This document shows positions 42,345-54,222 of a stretch of DNA of 64,000 bases, one piece after another. Numbering within the stretch: position 1 is the stretch's first letter; every line of letters begins with the position of its first letter. Origin of the DNA: Ricordea florida (Eukaryota > Cnidaria > Anthozoa > Corallimorpharia > Ricordeidae); NCBI GenBank assembly GCA_949710005.1, contig OX453281.1, forward strand, positions 27,592,339 to 27,656,338, written 5' to 3'. Under the pieces are notes generated by a model, which worked only from the letters and a program-made list of their open reading frames with translations, searched no databases and was not told the DNA's origin. Both the position numbers and the translations under genes were made by a program.

Positions 42345-43274
42345 CCACTGAAAAGAAAAGAATTCCAAAGTCATCTCGATGAACATGTGACTCCCTACGT
42401 GACCTAATTGCTTGCTCACGTGAAACAGTTGGCTGAGGACTTGTCCAAATTTCCTGACTGGAATTCATCTCAAGACAAGTTTAAGGAGTTCACAGAAATA
42501 GACGCAACTCTTCAGTATTTCCAACAAAAATTAGGCGCCATAATTAACGAAAATTTAACCTTCTCTTTCACGTTGAGCGGACATGACAGCCGAATTAGTA
42601 AACTGGAGGAGAGCATAGAACAGGCTCTACTCGAGGATTCCTTGGTGGCAGATAATGCTTTGGTGAATTCGGATTTACAAGTGTCAGCAAAAATGAGACC
42701 AAGTCAGGTTTTACACAGGCTGGGAAACCAGGAAGCTAAAGCAGCAAATCATGAAGTTCTGTTGGTCGAGATGAATGCAGTGGTTCACGATCAGAACAAT
42801 GAGCTGAAGAGGCTTGAAAATCTGCTTAGATCAGCTAACCAAGAGATCCAAAAACTGCATCGACGCAATGAGAACCTGGAACACACGTTGATGCTCAGAA
42901 ACACAGCTTTATCAGACCTAGAAAAGCAAGTGAGACAGCAGAAACTAACAAGTTTTGATGGCATTTTCTTGTGGATGATAACTGATTTCTCCAAACGGAA
43001 AACTGAAGCATTTACAGGAAAGCAAGCTTCCTTCTTGGCCATTCAGACAGAAAGTCACCATGATGTTATTGGACCAGGATAATAGGGAACACGTGATCGA
43101 TGCCTTTAGACCTGATCCCAACAGCTCCTCATTCCAACGACCACCCAGAGAGATGAATGTGGCCAGCGGCTGCCCACATTCTGTCCACTGTCAGAGTTGA
43201 ATAAACGTGCTTACGTCAGAGAGGATACAATGTACGTAAAGTTCATTGTAGACACTGGAGATCTGAATATCTAA
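42345..43274 (+). pseudogene. TRAF last-exon pseudogene (coiled coil and MATH)
   Basis: Starts after a CGCAG acceptor with PLKRKEFQSHLDEHVT, then an in-frame TAA at 42405-42407. The coiled coil is open from 42408 (NNELKRLENLLRSANQEIQK and on), followed by the first MATH strand (SFDGIFLWMITD). About 50 codons of the MATH domain are missing: TGKQASF is followed directly, out of frame, by WPFRQKVTMMLLDQ. The domain then continues to REMNVASGCP, shifts again and ends TMYVKFIVDTGDLNI. It is close to the functional last exon at 58671-59729 and is a duplicated, dead copy. No upstream RING or zinc-finger exons were found. Confidence 0.85.
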
Positions 43275-43959
43275 TAATATTTTTATAATATTCAATGTTA
43301 TGTTATCAAAAGAATTAGGTAACGTTATGTTAGCTACAACACCAGTTAATCATAGTACACTTTCCATCATGCATACGACTTCGGACCTCATACGTAACAT
43401 ATTTTAGACCTCTCCCCATGGGGGCTTTTCAGTAACAATATCGAAATAAACAAACTAACGTTCTAAAACCTGCGATGAAGTAAAGTCAAAATTGAATGAA
43501 TGTATGTATGTAGATACGGCTACTAATAAGTTGACTTCGGACGGTACGAAGAGGTACCGTTGGCCATTCTCAAGGCTCCGACTGTTTGAATATACAAGGC
43601 TTTTGTAGCAATAAAGGCAACTCCCTTACAGTTATATATCACCATATTGTTTTTCCTTGAGTTTTTATATGTAACTTTGTAAACGTGCTAGCTTTCAAAT
43701 TTAATTTGCGGGTTACGGGTAACGACGGGTGTCTTGAAGGAAAAAGAATCGGGGGATCCCCGGATTCTTAGAAAAGCTGTTTAAAGATTATGAAAAATTA
43801 ACAAGGCAACACATTCTCCTTTCTAGGATCCTGTAAGTAACATTTTAGTCGAGATGTAAAATCTCCGTTTCCATTATGGTTGAATGAGGTTTGATCAATA
43901 ATGCCCACATGCAAGAAAATGGCAACTCGTGGTCGGGACAGTGGTGTGAATATAACTAG

Positions 43960-45330
43960 GCCGACTTACTTTCTAGTACCATCTCCCCCCGTCCACATCC
44001 CTATCCTCACTTATTGTTAGGGACGGACCATTAGAAAAGTGATGGGGGGGGAGGTGGGGAAAAAACCAAAAAAAAATTCATGCAAGGGAAAATGCCAAAA
44101 AAAAAATTCATGCAAAGAAGAAGGTAAAAAAAAAATTCATGCAGAAGGAAGGTCCAATTATGACTTTTTCACACGTAGTAAAAAAAAATTCGTGCACAGG
44201 GGTTCACCTGGAAAAAAAATTCCTACACAAGCAGTGAGCGTAAAAAAAATTCGTGCAAGCTGAAAATTCCCCACCCCCCCCCCCCATCACTTTTCTAATG
44301 GTCCGTCCCTTAAGTCTTAATTCCCGTGTTTTCTAAGAATATGAAACCGTAAATGCTTTGTTCAGCAAGACTAAAGTAAGGGAGGAATGGTGGTAGAGAA
44401 GATCCATCATCAGACGAAAGAGGTGAGATTGTATCGATTTTAATGTAATTAACATTTCCAGTACACAAATTCCTTAAATGAACTTAGAAAAACTGGCAAT
44501 ATTAATGTCTCTGATTCAAATTGCTACGACTGAGAAACTAGGGACACTTCTCTCAAGATTGAACCAACTCAAAGGGTTGTAAACAAAACTTTATCTACAA
44601 TTTGCAACTGATTTTTAATTGAAATTACTATTTACAAACAAAATCTACCATTTGCAGTTGTAGATCAGTTGAATTTACAATAATATGCAAACGAAACCTA
44701 GAATCGCATAAGTTCCACCGTTGTCAAAACATAGGCGGAAATGAACTACTATTTTTATCCTTCGTGTTCTCGTATAAACAATCAAACAGATCTAGAGGGA
44801 AATATTTTTTTCCTTATGGATCTGTACAGACGAGCAAGTTCTCCAATGTGTCAAGATTTTACTTGACAAGTTCACTTGTTCAAAAGATAGAATGCAAGCG
44901 AATTTGTCAAGGAAAAACTTGACACTGTTTTGTCAGAACTTGTCAAGGACTGAAAACGTGCTGCTGCGTAACAGGCCGTTAAAGGAATCCAGCAGGCTCT
45001 TGGATTCCAGATCCCAACCCGTGAATTCCAGTTCTCTTGTCGTGGATTTCTGATCCCAATTAGTGTAATCCTGGAAATCCGTGACAATGGATCCTGGGTT
45101 CCATGCTCTGGACTCCAGATAACAAAGCCTCAAATTTTCGCTGGCTTCCGGATTCCGGATTCCTTTACCTCGGGGGAGTTTAAAAATACCGCCATGAAAA
45201 TCACGCCCGCCTTGTGGAAATACTCCTAAAGTCACTTGGTTTCAAAAACGTTCAATAATAGTGAATAGTACAAAATTGAAACTTACTCACGGTAAGTGAG
45301 GGCAACAACTTTAAGCTGTACAGTTTCAAT
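43960..45330. repeat. Tandem segmental duplication, unit 1 (left part)
   Basis: AAGTCTTAATT...TTTTCTAAGAA, CAGACGAAAGAGGTGAGA, TATGCAAACGAAACCTAGAA and ACTTACTC(A)CGGTAAGTGAG occur in the same order at 47530-48440. Unit 1 has gained the MITE at 44020-44309 and a GGATTCC-rich segment at 44990-45170. Confidence 0.75.
44020..44309. mobile_element. Harbinger-like MITE with A-rich tandem core
   Basis: Inverted ends of about 31 bp, GGGACGGACCATTAGAAAAG at the left and reversed at the right, flanked by TTA on both sides (44017-44019 and 44310-44312). The core holds about six diverged AAAAAAATTCATGCA units. A 3-bp TTA duplication and G-rich ends fit a PIF/Harbinger MITE. The paralogous segment at 47590 lacks it, confirming an insertion. 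Confidence 0.85.
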
Positions 45331-46897
45331 GGAAAGAAACCAAAAAGCACATATGAATAGAAATTTGCCTTCCGCTCAGGGCAGCGTTGCCACTACACAA
45401 ACCACTAATGTCGGCAACATTGCTGTTGGTCAAAACCTGATACATCAACTTCTGCAAAATACACTGATTAACTTCTGCTGTCTAATGATCCATTCCTTCC
45501 AAAGAATGACTGATCATGAGTGAAACTTTCTTTTTTCTTAGTCATTTTGCATGGCTGTTATGGCGTGATACCGCAGACCTGGGGTAATGTCTGTTTTCGA
45601 GGGGTAAAGAGAAACTCGCCGAGGGTGTCAATTCCACTATTCCTGCTCACAAATTTTCGTTATTTCATTATGAGACAAAAGCCTGGACAGTGTAACTGCC
45701 ACTCATTATTCTGAAATCGGCAAATCGATTTTTCCAAAGGAAGTCGTTATTCCGTTTTTCTGCCGAAACAAAATAGCAAACAAAACATTTTTCGTTATTC
45801 CAAGAGAAATTATTCTTCTTCACCCCTCGAGTCTGCTTGATGCGGGGTTGTTGTATGGTTAATCCGTTGTAGAGACAAACTTTGCCCAGTGAGTGCGACA
45901 CTTTCTTGTCATTTCTCCTGAACTTCAAAGAATCAAATGGAGTCTCTTACTATTTGTTGTTTTTACAGCATGTTTCTTGTCACGGTCCGCAAACCGATTA
46001 TCCCTTGACACTCCAAATGACTGCAAGTCTTTTGGATTCTCCTCGTCTGTCATAAACAAGCAATAAATCTTCTGCTCTTTAGCTGTAATTGGATAATCTC
46101 TCGATCAGACCATAAACCAACTTGAGCTGGAGTATTACAGTTCTTCGGGAATTCCTTCTGCAATTCCTTCTGCAAAAATGTCTGTTGGAATATGACACAT
46201 TCTGTTAGTGATTAAAGCTGAGTAGATCCTCGTTATCTCGAACTTGTAAGCGCAATGGAAAATAGCTCAAAATTGAGGAAGTTCTAGGAAAATTTCGAAA
46301 AAGTGGCTTTATAGGAATGTCAAAGGGAAGAGTTCATAAAAATCCATAATGGTGGCCGACTAAAGCAGTGCGTCTACCCAGTGGACTCTATTGCTCATGC
46401 CCAGAGGCAGACTGACGGCAGCCAGTAAGACTGTGTATAAACGTATAAGCTTCTGTTTGTTTCCCTTAGTAGTCAGGATGAGAAGAATCAGTGATTGTCA
46501 CTGTAAATATTTAACAAATTATTCCACGAAATCGAGTCGTACAAGAGCTAATAGCCAACGAGGCGCGTCGCGCCGAGTTGGCTATTAGCTCTTGCTCACA
46601 TCCAGGGGTTGTAGATATAACAATAGTGAGTCGTTGTCATGGTTGAGTGCTGGTGAGACCGGCCCATACGTATCATTTTTGTTTTCGGAGTTCACGTGTA
46701 ACCATCGAGAACGGGAAAGAAACCAGGGTTTAGCTAAATCGTTGTTCAAGTTTCTTAAGAGCGAAGGACTCTGACGAAGGGCTCTGAACCTCGACGCATC
46801 AGTTTCTCTTTCATTTGAACCTGGTAAAAATTGCCTCATGTAAACACATTTTTTTACGTATGTGTATATGCATGTCAATTTTCGTTCTTAGTCCTAC

Positions 46898-47000
46898 CTT
46901 GGTCGTCTTCCAGCGTTAACGTGTGTACTATGATCCAAGTAAGAATTCCCAACATAATGACACACAGTGTGCAGGATAAAAAATCGAACTCGATAGTCAT
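46898..47000 (-). CDS. Candidate first exon with membrane segment, paralog 1
   Basis: On the minus strand: ATG, 34 codons, then a CAAG|GTAGGA donor in phase 1. The peptide is MTIEFD, then a hydrophobic stretch LSCTLCVIMLGILTWIIV, then HTLTLEDDQ: a signal anchor or single membrane helix with acidic residues at the end. The exon at 49418-49538 is clearly related (shared I-E-F start, W-I-I core, E-x-D-Q end, same donor phase), which supports both being real. Downstream exons not identified. Confidence 0.5.
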
Positions 47001-47179
47001 TTTGACTTGTACCTTGGTTGGATGTTGCCGTAGTAAATACACTGACAGTACTACTCAGTGCGAATAGCTGAATGAATGAACGAAAACTTGATGACGTATG
47101 TAACATGTGTGACGGGAGTAACCGCCAGCACGGTTGATTTCCATGATGTTCAAGACAGTATTTAATTTGCATAATTTCA

Positions 47180-47580
47180 GTTCATGTTCAGTCAGTCCTT
47201 GGAATGCCAAAGTCGAGAAACACTCGAGGTTACCCATCGTACAGCAGTTGCAATTTGAAGTGGAATTGAATTCCTCTTTTGAAAGGCGTTGAAAATATCT
47301 TAAGTACAATTTAGGCGAATTGTTCTCAGGCTTAGAAAGTCTTCTTTGGGCCTCAAATGAAATGTGCTTACCGAAGCACAAGCAGCTTCCATTTCAAGTC
47401 TCGAATATATTCGGAGCAGGTCATGGCCTCGCCTAACATACTTTGAAAACAAAGGTGAAAATTATACAGTCCTTGGACGGTCTCGTCGTCGCCACAGTGA
47501 AAAAGGAGGCCTGGGAGAGTGGAATTAGGAGTTCGACTTACTATTTTGTACCATCCCCCTCCCCCTCCCCCCGTCAACAT
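47180..47580 (-). repeat. Duplicated upstream segment of paralog 1
   Basis: On the minus strand, ACTTGAAATGGAAGCTGC through CTTCG|GTAAGCA and TTTCAACGCCTTTCAAAAGA match 49760-49960. It lies just upstream of the membrane-segment exon, so it may be a 5' exon and promoter; the conserved CTTCG|GTAAGC is a good donor. A frame ending TCSEYIRDLKWKLLVLR leads into it. Confidence 0.4.
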
Positions 47581-48440
47581 CCCTCCCTACCCCCATCGTA
47601 ACAAGTCTTAATTTCCGGGTTTTCTAAGAAAATGAAAGTGAATGCTTTCTTCAGCAAGAGTTAAGTAAACGACGAACGGTGGTAGGACAGATTCACCATC
47701 AGACGAAAGAGGTGAGACTGCATCGATTTTAATGTAAATAACATTTCCAGTTCACTAGTTCCTTAAATGAACTTAGAAAAACTGGCAACATTAATTTCTC
47801 TGATTCAAATTGTTACGCATGGCTGAGAAACTAAGACGCTTCTCTCAGGATCATTGAACCGCAAGTCAAAGGGCTGTAAACAAAACCATATCTCCAATTT
47901 GCGACAGATTTTAAGTTGAAACTTGCCAGCAAACAAAACATTTGAAATTGCACGTTGAATTTACCGTAATATGCAAACGAAACCTAGAATTTTTGGAGTT
48001 CCGTCGTCATCAAATTAAAACAGAGACGGAAATGAACCACTACTTTTGATTATCGTGTTCTTGTATCAGAACACGATGTAACAGATCTAGCGGGAAAACC
48101 AAGAACGGTTAGTTGTTGGCAAATCATCTAAAGCACAAGATTTAAGCCTGAGAAGGAATAATTGTGTTGCGTCAAAGTTGCTTTACACTTTGATGCCATC
48201 AGGTAGCTGTTGAAAGACAGAGACTCTCTGGAATAGCTTTCTTCACTGTTGGGTTGATTCTCTATACGGTTAAAAAATACCGCCATGAAAATCATTCGAC
48301 AACTCTGTGGAAATATTCGCAAAATCTGATCACTTGGTTTCAAAATAGTTCAATAACAGTTAAAAGTACAACATTCAAACTTACTCATGGTAAGTGAGGA
48401 CAACAACTAAACGCTGTACGGTTCCAATACAAGGAACTGA
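47530..48440. repeat. Tandem segmental duplication, unit 2 (left part)
   Basis: Colinear with 43960-45330. On the minus strand it ends with a frame (48343-48128) reading DQILRIFPQSCRMIFMAVFF, of which only the FPQ..R.IF segment is conserved in unit 1. Whether this is coding is unclear. Confidence 0.7.
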
Positions 48441-48454
48441 TCATGAGGCGACGA

Positions 48455-48690
48455 AGAATTGGTTCTCTTTTATGATTTGAAAGAGCCAAAAAATCCTGAA
48501 ACTGGCCGTGTGGGGAGAAACACTTCGATATCAATGAATCAGTATACGATCATGAATTTCAAGCGAACTTCAGGTTTTATAGAACTGACATCTACCGGCT
48601 GACTTAAGTCTTGGATTTTCCAGATGAAATCGATTGCTACAACTGCCTTGTTGATGTAAAAAACGAGGCACTTGCGATGTACTTTTAAAA
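48455..48690 (+). pseudogene. PIF/Harbinger-like transposase N-terminal fragment
   Basis: After a frameshift from LKEPKNPETGR, the frame reads NWPCGEKHFDINESVYDHEF, then FRFYRTDIYRLT, a stop, and FPDEIDCYNCLVDVKNEALA. The FRF-x-R-x-D-I-Y-R-L and EALA motifs are typical of the region before the DDE domain in cnidarian Harbinger-derived proteins. The catalytic domain is missing. Confidence 0.6.
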
Positions 48691-48804
48691 AGCGTTTTTC
48701 ATACCCATGCAGTTATGCTACAATGGTTAAGTTGTTTTCTCGGCCTATGCCTCAAATGAGAACAATGTAGGAATAATATCTTTTATCATATGACCTGTCT
48801 GGTT

Positions 48805-48890
48805 TAGTCTGCTACAGAACGCGGTTTTAGTGTCGTCACGCAACCTCCTCCACTAACTGACGACACTAATAACGGCTGTGTAGCAGACTA
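48805..48890. mobile_element. 86-bp hairpin MITE related to the 7.93-kb element ends
   Basis: Arms TAGTCTGCTACA...TTAGTGTCGTCA are inverted around CGCAACCTCCTCCACTAACT. GTCGTCACGCAAC, CTCCTCCACTAAC and AATAACGGCTG also occur in the TIRs at 16342 and 24271. Flanking TGTCTGGTT and CGTCTGGCC could be a decayed 9-bp duplication (6 of 9). Confidence 0.6.
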
Positions 48891-49417
48891 CGTCTGGCCC
48901 TGCTCAAACAATAACATAGAAAAAATGATGACGCGTGTAAGGTCGGACGGGTTGAAGTGAGCGGGTCCTGACAAAGCCATCCGGCCCCACTGCACTTATT
49001 CGGTTTTATTGCGTTGCGAAAAAGAGAACATAAACATAAAACAGAAATGAGAAGATAAGTCTCGTTTTTCGATGAACTGCGCATTTCTTGTTCTGACTCA
49101 ATAGAATCTTTTTTTGTGATTTTTCCCACGTTCACCAAGCTTCGCTTCCTATTTGGAATGAAAACAAATTTTTGAAACTCTTAGTCAGTGGTCATATGTT
49201 AAACTGCTCATTGACTCTGTTAGGTCGACCCGGTTGGAAAAATATTTTCAATAGGTAAAATAAAACTGATATAGCCAATTCACTGAGATGAATAAATTTA
49301 TGAATTTCTTTTACCTTGCACACTCTTGACGCGTCGCCTCTTTCATTTCACGCTGGTAAAAATTTCCTCATCTAAACACGTGTCCGTGTGAGTTTATGAC
49401 TTTTAAGGCTAACTTAC

Positions 49418-49538
49418 CTTGGTCATTTTCCTCAATTAAAAATTCAATCCAACGAAACCTGTGGGTTATGATCCAGAAAATAGTTGCCAGTACAATGAAA
49501 GACAGCGTCCAAAAGGTATAATGGAACTCCATTATCAT
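49418..49538 (-). CDS. Candidate first exon with membrane segment, paralog 2
   Basis: On the minus strand: ATG (49538; a second in-frame ATG 6 bp on), 40 codons, then CAAG|GTAAGTT donor in phase 1. The peptide has MIMEFH, a hydrophobic YTFWTLSFIVLATIFWIIT helix, then HRFRWIEFLIEENDQ. Positive residues after the helix and a short N terminus suggest a membrane anchor. Same donor phase and core pattern as 46898-47000, so these are duplicated 5' exons. No further exons could be joined with confidence. Confidence 0.5.
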
Positions 49539-51354
49539 TTTGACATCGCTGTATAATATTAATGCCGCAGAATATGATGCACAGCATTCAAGAGCGAATG
49601 ATATATCGGCATATCAGAAGAGCCACGGCGAGATTATATAATATTGACATGCGTGACGTATCCGTTACGTATCCGTTTTACTGATGCACAGAGCGACAGA
49701 ACTGACGCAGAAGGGGGTGATTTTACATGTTTACAATTTGCATATCACTGTTTCCTTGGAATTAAAAAGTTCTGAAACACCAGAAGTCATCATCGTAAAG
49801 CAGTTGCAATTTCAAGTGGACTGGAATTCCTCTTTTGAAAGGCGTTGAAGGTATCTTTAGTACAATTCATGCAAATTGTTTTCTCCTAAAGGAAAAGTAT
49901 AAAATCCTGAGACCTCCACTGAAATATGCTTACCGAAGCAACTTATTTCAGGAGGAAACTGCCGTTTCAAGAAAGCACAAGTCTGGCACATTTTGTGCAA
50001 CTAATCGATCCCAGGCCACCCAAACAATTTTCATACAAATTTTGAATTTCTGTTTTTGACGCTAAACAACAGATTAGTGACGAGTTTCTACCGACTAAGA
50101 TAATTATTTTTCAATCGTGATATGTTTTGTACACAGGTATAGAGCAAATTATATGCATTATAAGCGAAATATAAAATATTTATAGAGATTCTGTTGTTTA
50201 GATACTCGATTGTGATTCGATAATTTTTACGAAAATGTCTTTGAATAGTCGCAATGTAACAAGCGCACTGAAAATATTGTACGATATCCATGAACCATTT
50301 ACATCGAGAAAGAAATAACAGAAGGGATTTGACATTAGTCTGAACTGATAAAACAAAACTAGGAAACAAGTTATGCACTGCTTAAGATCTGACTTTGCAA
50401 ATGCTACATTACGCCTTGGATTAAGAAAGATTTTATTTCCTTGTGGCAAAAGTTTCTTTATGAGACTGTATTTCCTTGACAACTAACCCACGACAGGTAT
50501 GGGATTCCCCGAACCCTTATGGTTTTTACAACACAATTATGATTGTACCATAATGCAAAATAGTGGGCTTTTTCTTTCTTCACTGATCGCTGATGCGGCG
50601 AAAGCACTAGAATAATCGTCAATAGCTGCAACTTGCAATTGAGAATTCGCGCGCTCGACAAAATGGCTGATGCACTGTAGCCTATGATTCTACAATTCTA
50701 TCATACCATAATTAGTAGAGGAGACTACTACTATTGAACTATGATCAAACTGAAAACATCTCTTTTCAGTTTTCCGCAACTGGTTCAGGTGGCAGTGGCG
50801 ATTCGCCTCAGACAAAGAAAGTATTATACTAAAATACGGGTCATAACCTGGTCTGAAATCACTTAAGTATTGCTTTTGGGGCAATGCTTAACACTGATTT
50901 CGTTTTTAAAATGATTTAGACGTACGGTAATGAAAAGTGTTTCGGCCTGGAAATTGCACGAGTCATGGGGACTGTCTAAAGGTGCAATAAGAACACATTT
51001 CATAACAAACAAAAAACACAAATAGACAAACAGACATGTTCGAACGCTAGTCCACACTTGAAGCTGTAAGCGATTCCATGCACTGACCAACAAATTCTAT
51101 GATTTAACGACTGACGGTTAGCATGGTTAAGTATGGTCATTTGTTAATTGGTAAGATTGACTTCAGTGAATTAAAAGTTTTGTGATAGATCTCGGACTTT
51201 TCCAAATGAATGGTACATCTTTTCGTTGGGTTTCAACTAGTCCGTTCTAGTGAGGGTCTAGACTTTTTGAGTGTTCAGACTCTCTTGAAAACTCAAAGGA
51301 ATGATCAGATCAATCAATCGACTCTATTTGTACAACGTAACGCCTAGGAGCTGT
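49539..51354. other. Upstream duplicated segment, then nothing recognised
   Basis: 49760-49960 is the counterpart of 47240-47400. The rest has AT-rich minus-strand frames (50378-50088, 50482-50198) with hydrophobic stretches but no family resemblance or splice context. Confidence 0.35.
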
Positions 51355-51362
51355 ACAAGCGC

Positions 51363-51931
51363 CCCCCCGGGGGGGCACTCCCTGAACCTTAGCATGGGGG
51401 TGAGCCGCTGAACCCCTGAAACCCTGAGCCTGTTCCAGACTAAAAAATGGTATTTTGCTACCCTGTTTCAGACAAAATGGCTAAAATGGGTACCCTGTTC
51501 CAGACCGAGTAAAAACTCTTCCAGGCTATTTATCAAACATGTTTTATCCCAAAGCCGTGCAATACATCAAGTGCTTTACCTTAGATAACAACAATCTATT
51601 GAAGTAAATACCGTCATTACTACAGCAATGAAAAATGGCCAAACAAAACTGCATGACAATATACAATATATACTAGAAACTGACAAGCGCTAATTCGGGA
51701 ACGGCAGCGTTTGCACTTTTCCGTGTTCTGTTCCCGGCTCGGTCCGTCGAGGCAGGGAAAATTTTCGACCCTGTTCCAGACAAAACATACAACTAAAATA
51801 TACCCCTGTTCCAGACTCAAATGGTGATTTTATATACCCTGTTCCAGACTGAGAGAGGCGAAAACTATACCCTGTTGAGCGGCACATCCCCGTCTAGCCC
51901 ATATATGGGAGTACCCCCCCCCCCACCCGGG
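51363..51931. mobile_element. 569-bp MITE with GC-rich ends and 8-bp duplication
   Basis: The left end has CCCGGGGGGGCACTCCC and the right end GGGAGTACCCCCCCCC...CCCGGG, imperfect inverted repeats. ACAAGCGC flanks both sides exactly (51355-51362 and 51932-51939). The interior repeats CCCTGTTCCAGAC several times, which creates spurious open frames. Related to 6345-6985. Confidence 0.75.
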
Positions 51932-51939
51932 ACAAGCGC

Positions 51940-52238
51940 TCGTATGTGAAATTACATTCCGTTGCTCTACCACAACACCGGGATCTACGTCGCCTACTCT
52001 TCGAGAACAGTGTGTGGGTTCTTTAACGTCCCACAAAGTTATATGAACAAAGATGGTGAGACGGAACCCACGTTTTGTCGTCCTTATCCGAGACGACTGG
52101 AAAGTGTAACCATTTACAGATGTCATTTGAAAGGCAGCATTTTCTCCTCAGTTATAAAGACCCGGAGTAATGGTCCAGCCGAGGTGCGAACCCACGAACG
52201 ATAGTCCAGTGCTCAACCAATTGAGCTAACCGGTGGAT
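51940..52238 (-). mobile_element. tRNA-derived SINE (second family)
   Basis: On the minus strand it begins TCCACCGGTTAGCTCAATTG (A-box GTTAGCTCAATTGG) and has a B-box GTGGGTTCGCACC, followed by a body ending GATCCCGGTGTTGTGG. The MITE at 51363-51931 is inserted at its 3' side. Body fragments recur at 37470-37995 and, in part, at 59846-59890. Confidence 0.75.
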
Positions 52239-54222
52239 TAAAGCAAAAACTCCTGGAAAAATCAGTGCACATTACACTGATTGCTCGGCTACGGCTTATA
52301 TTAAAATATTATTGACTTAATTTAACATTTTGTTTACGGAACAGTTAAATGTTGAAGGCAGCGCAGATCCACACCGCCTGGTTTCCACCTTTTTACGCCG
52401 GAAACAGTCAGATTTTCCATAACAAATAATACATTTTTAATTAAAACAAAAACTTTTCAAATTGAAATCTGGAAAATGGTTTCGGGACTAATGCTTGTTT
52501 TTCCCCAATCGGTTAGGAAATCAATCACCATTTATTCTAGATCCCGCGCCTCGGGAAGGGACTTTCCAGACATCAGACAACTGTAAATAGATCAGGGAAT
52601 TCACCGTTTTTGGCATCAGATCTTAAGTGTTGCACGGACTTTGTAAAGCAAGGAAACAAGACCTCAGGTGAAAAAAACATTGCATTTTCATACCTTATAT
52701 TAGATAATGAGAGTTACAAGGCTGGAGTAAATTCATGCATTAGCCACTTTTTACATACAATAAGATCTCGAGTCACGCAATCACTACACCGATACGATAC
52801 TTGGTAGATCAAGCTTAGTTTACTAAACAAGTCCTTATTCGGGTGATTTGGCTCTGTTTGGCAGGCTATAGACCGTCCTTGGCTCAGGCTTCGTCAGGGC
52901 GTAACAGAATCAAGTTCAAAATTCAGTCGAGTGAGAGACTGAAGGCTAACTGTGGTAATCAAACGACGTGGGAATGTTAACACCAGCTTCCGCCATTACG
53001 GTTTACGAAAATACAGGTAAGATTATGGCGGTCAATATAATCAACAATACTGCATTTCCATTGCGTTGTAAATGACGTTGAATCCTTCGAGACAATTTTG
53101 ATCCTTCAATTTAAGGCACTAAAAATGACCCGCAGGTTCTACAAGGTTTGTACCTAATTCAGAACAGTCTATGAAGAAAGTATGACCTGAACAATGCGGG
53201 CACTAAACAACACGAATTTTACGGGCGAACTAGGATTTCTGTTGTCCGTTACACATGCACAGTGCAGTTTAAATTGCTGAAAAGCAGTGCAATCGACGTA
53301 TGCACATCACAGTGTAAATACTCGGGGCGCTGGTCAAAAAGGAACAATAAATCGCGCCTTAAATCCTAAATTGTTATGTTTAATGTACGTATAATTATCA
53401 TAATAAAGTTTTATCATTCCTGGAAGATTTAACGACAGACAGTCATGCACTGCAAATGACGAGCCTCTTGTTTTATAGTTACGCGACAGTAATTTTCGTT
53501 CTTTCGTTATTCTCAAGCAATCGCTGTTAAAAGGAATTCGTTTTCAGTAAAGTTTCGTTCTGATTCAGTCCTCTGTCGGCACCGATACTGAGTTATAGAT
53601 GGCGGTTTCGGTCTGCGTGAGCGCCGCCTTAACGTCGTCCTTGCGGATTACGGTTGATTACCGCCTTTGTAAGAGGGAAGGAAAATTTATGCCCAACAAG
53701 CTTCAGTGAAAAAACCGAAAGAAAAGGCGCGTTTTGATTATTAGAATACAGAAATGCATCATACGCCTAATTTATTCTATCACATTCTGAACACGTGTAC
53801 AAAATAGCGTATTTTGGACCCGTCTACTTATGTCTGTCTGCTTTTTGTCTAAGCGCGTCACGGGTTTGAGGAGGAACGCGTGACAACGCCCAAAGAACGT
53901 TCTGCGAAGGGAGCAACTTCCACCCGTTATTAGGGAGGGTGGGTCGGGGATTGCAGTGAGTGGCCACTCGTTCGCAATTAACTTGAGGTTGTGCGTTGGG
54001 GTACAGAATCACTAGGTTAATTATATAGTGCAGTCACCGTGAAATATCTACAAATTGATTGATGACAACGTAACCAAAGTATGAAAGCTTTTTACGCTGA
54101 TCAAACAGTATGCATGCATCTTCCTTTGGCTTTGTTCATTCAAGGTGAAAATAACCTGTTTTTGACTTTATTTGAATTTGAATAACCTTTAACACCACAA
54201 CTTTGTTTTTATCTATTCCACA
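52239..54222. other. Non-coding stretch upstream of TRAF
   Basis: No supported gene. The region probably includes the TRAF promoter and 5' untranslated exon, but none can be placed. TCTATTCCACAG at 54211-54222 is a good splice acceptor just upstream of the first coding exon. Confidence 0.4.

Noticed and set aside
50088-50482. Two hydrophobic minus-strand frames, possible membrane protein
   Set aside because: Composition follows AT-rich background, the frames overlap each other, and there is no splice context or recognisable motif.
51620-51887. Minus-strand frames of about 65 codons
   Set aside because: They come from the repeated CCCTGTTCCAGAC units of a MITE.
52165-52238. tRNA gene candidate on the minus strand
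   Set aside because: Better tRNA resemblance, but the acceptor stem does not close and the sequence runs on into a SINE body found elsewhere in the window.
53824-54012. Minus-strand 62-codon frame upstream of TRAF
   Set aside because: No motif, no splice context, and it lies in the expected TRAF promoter region.
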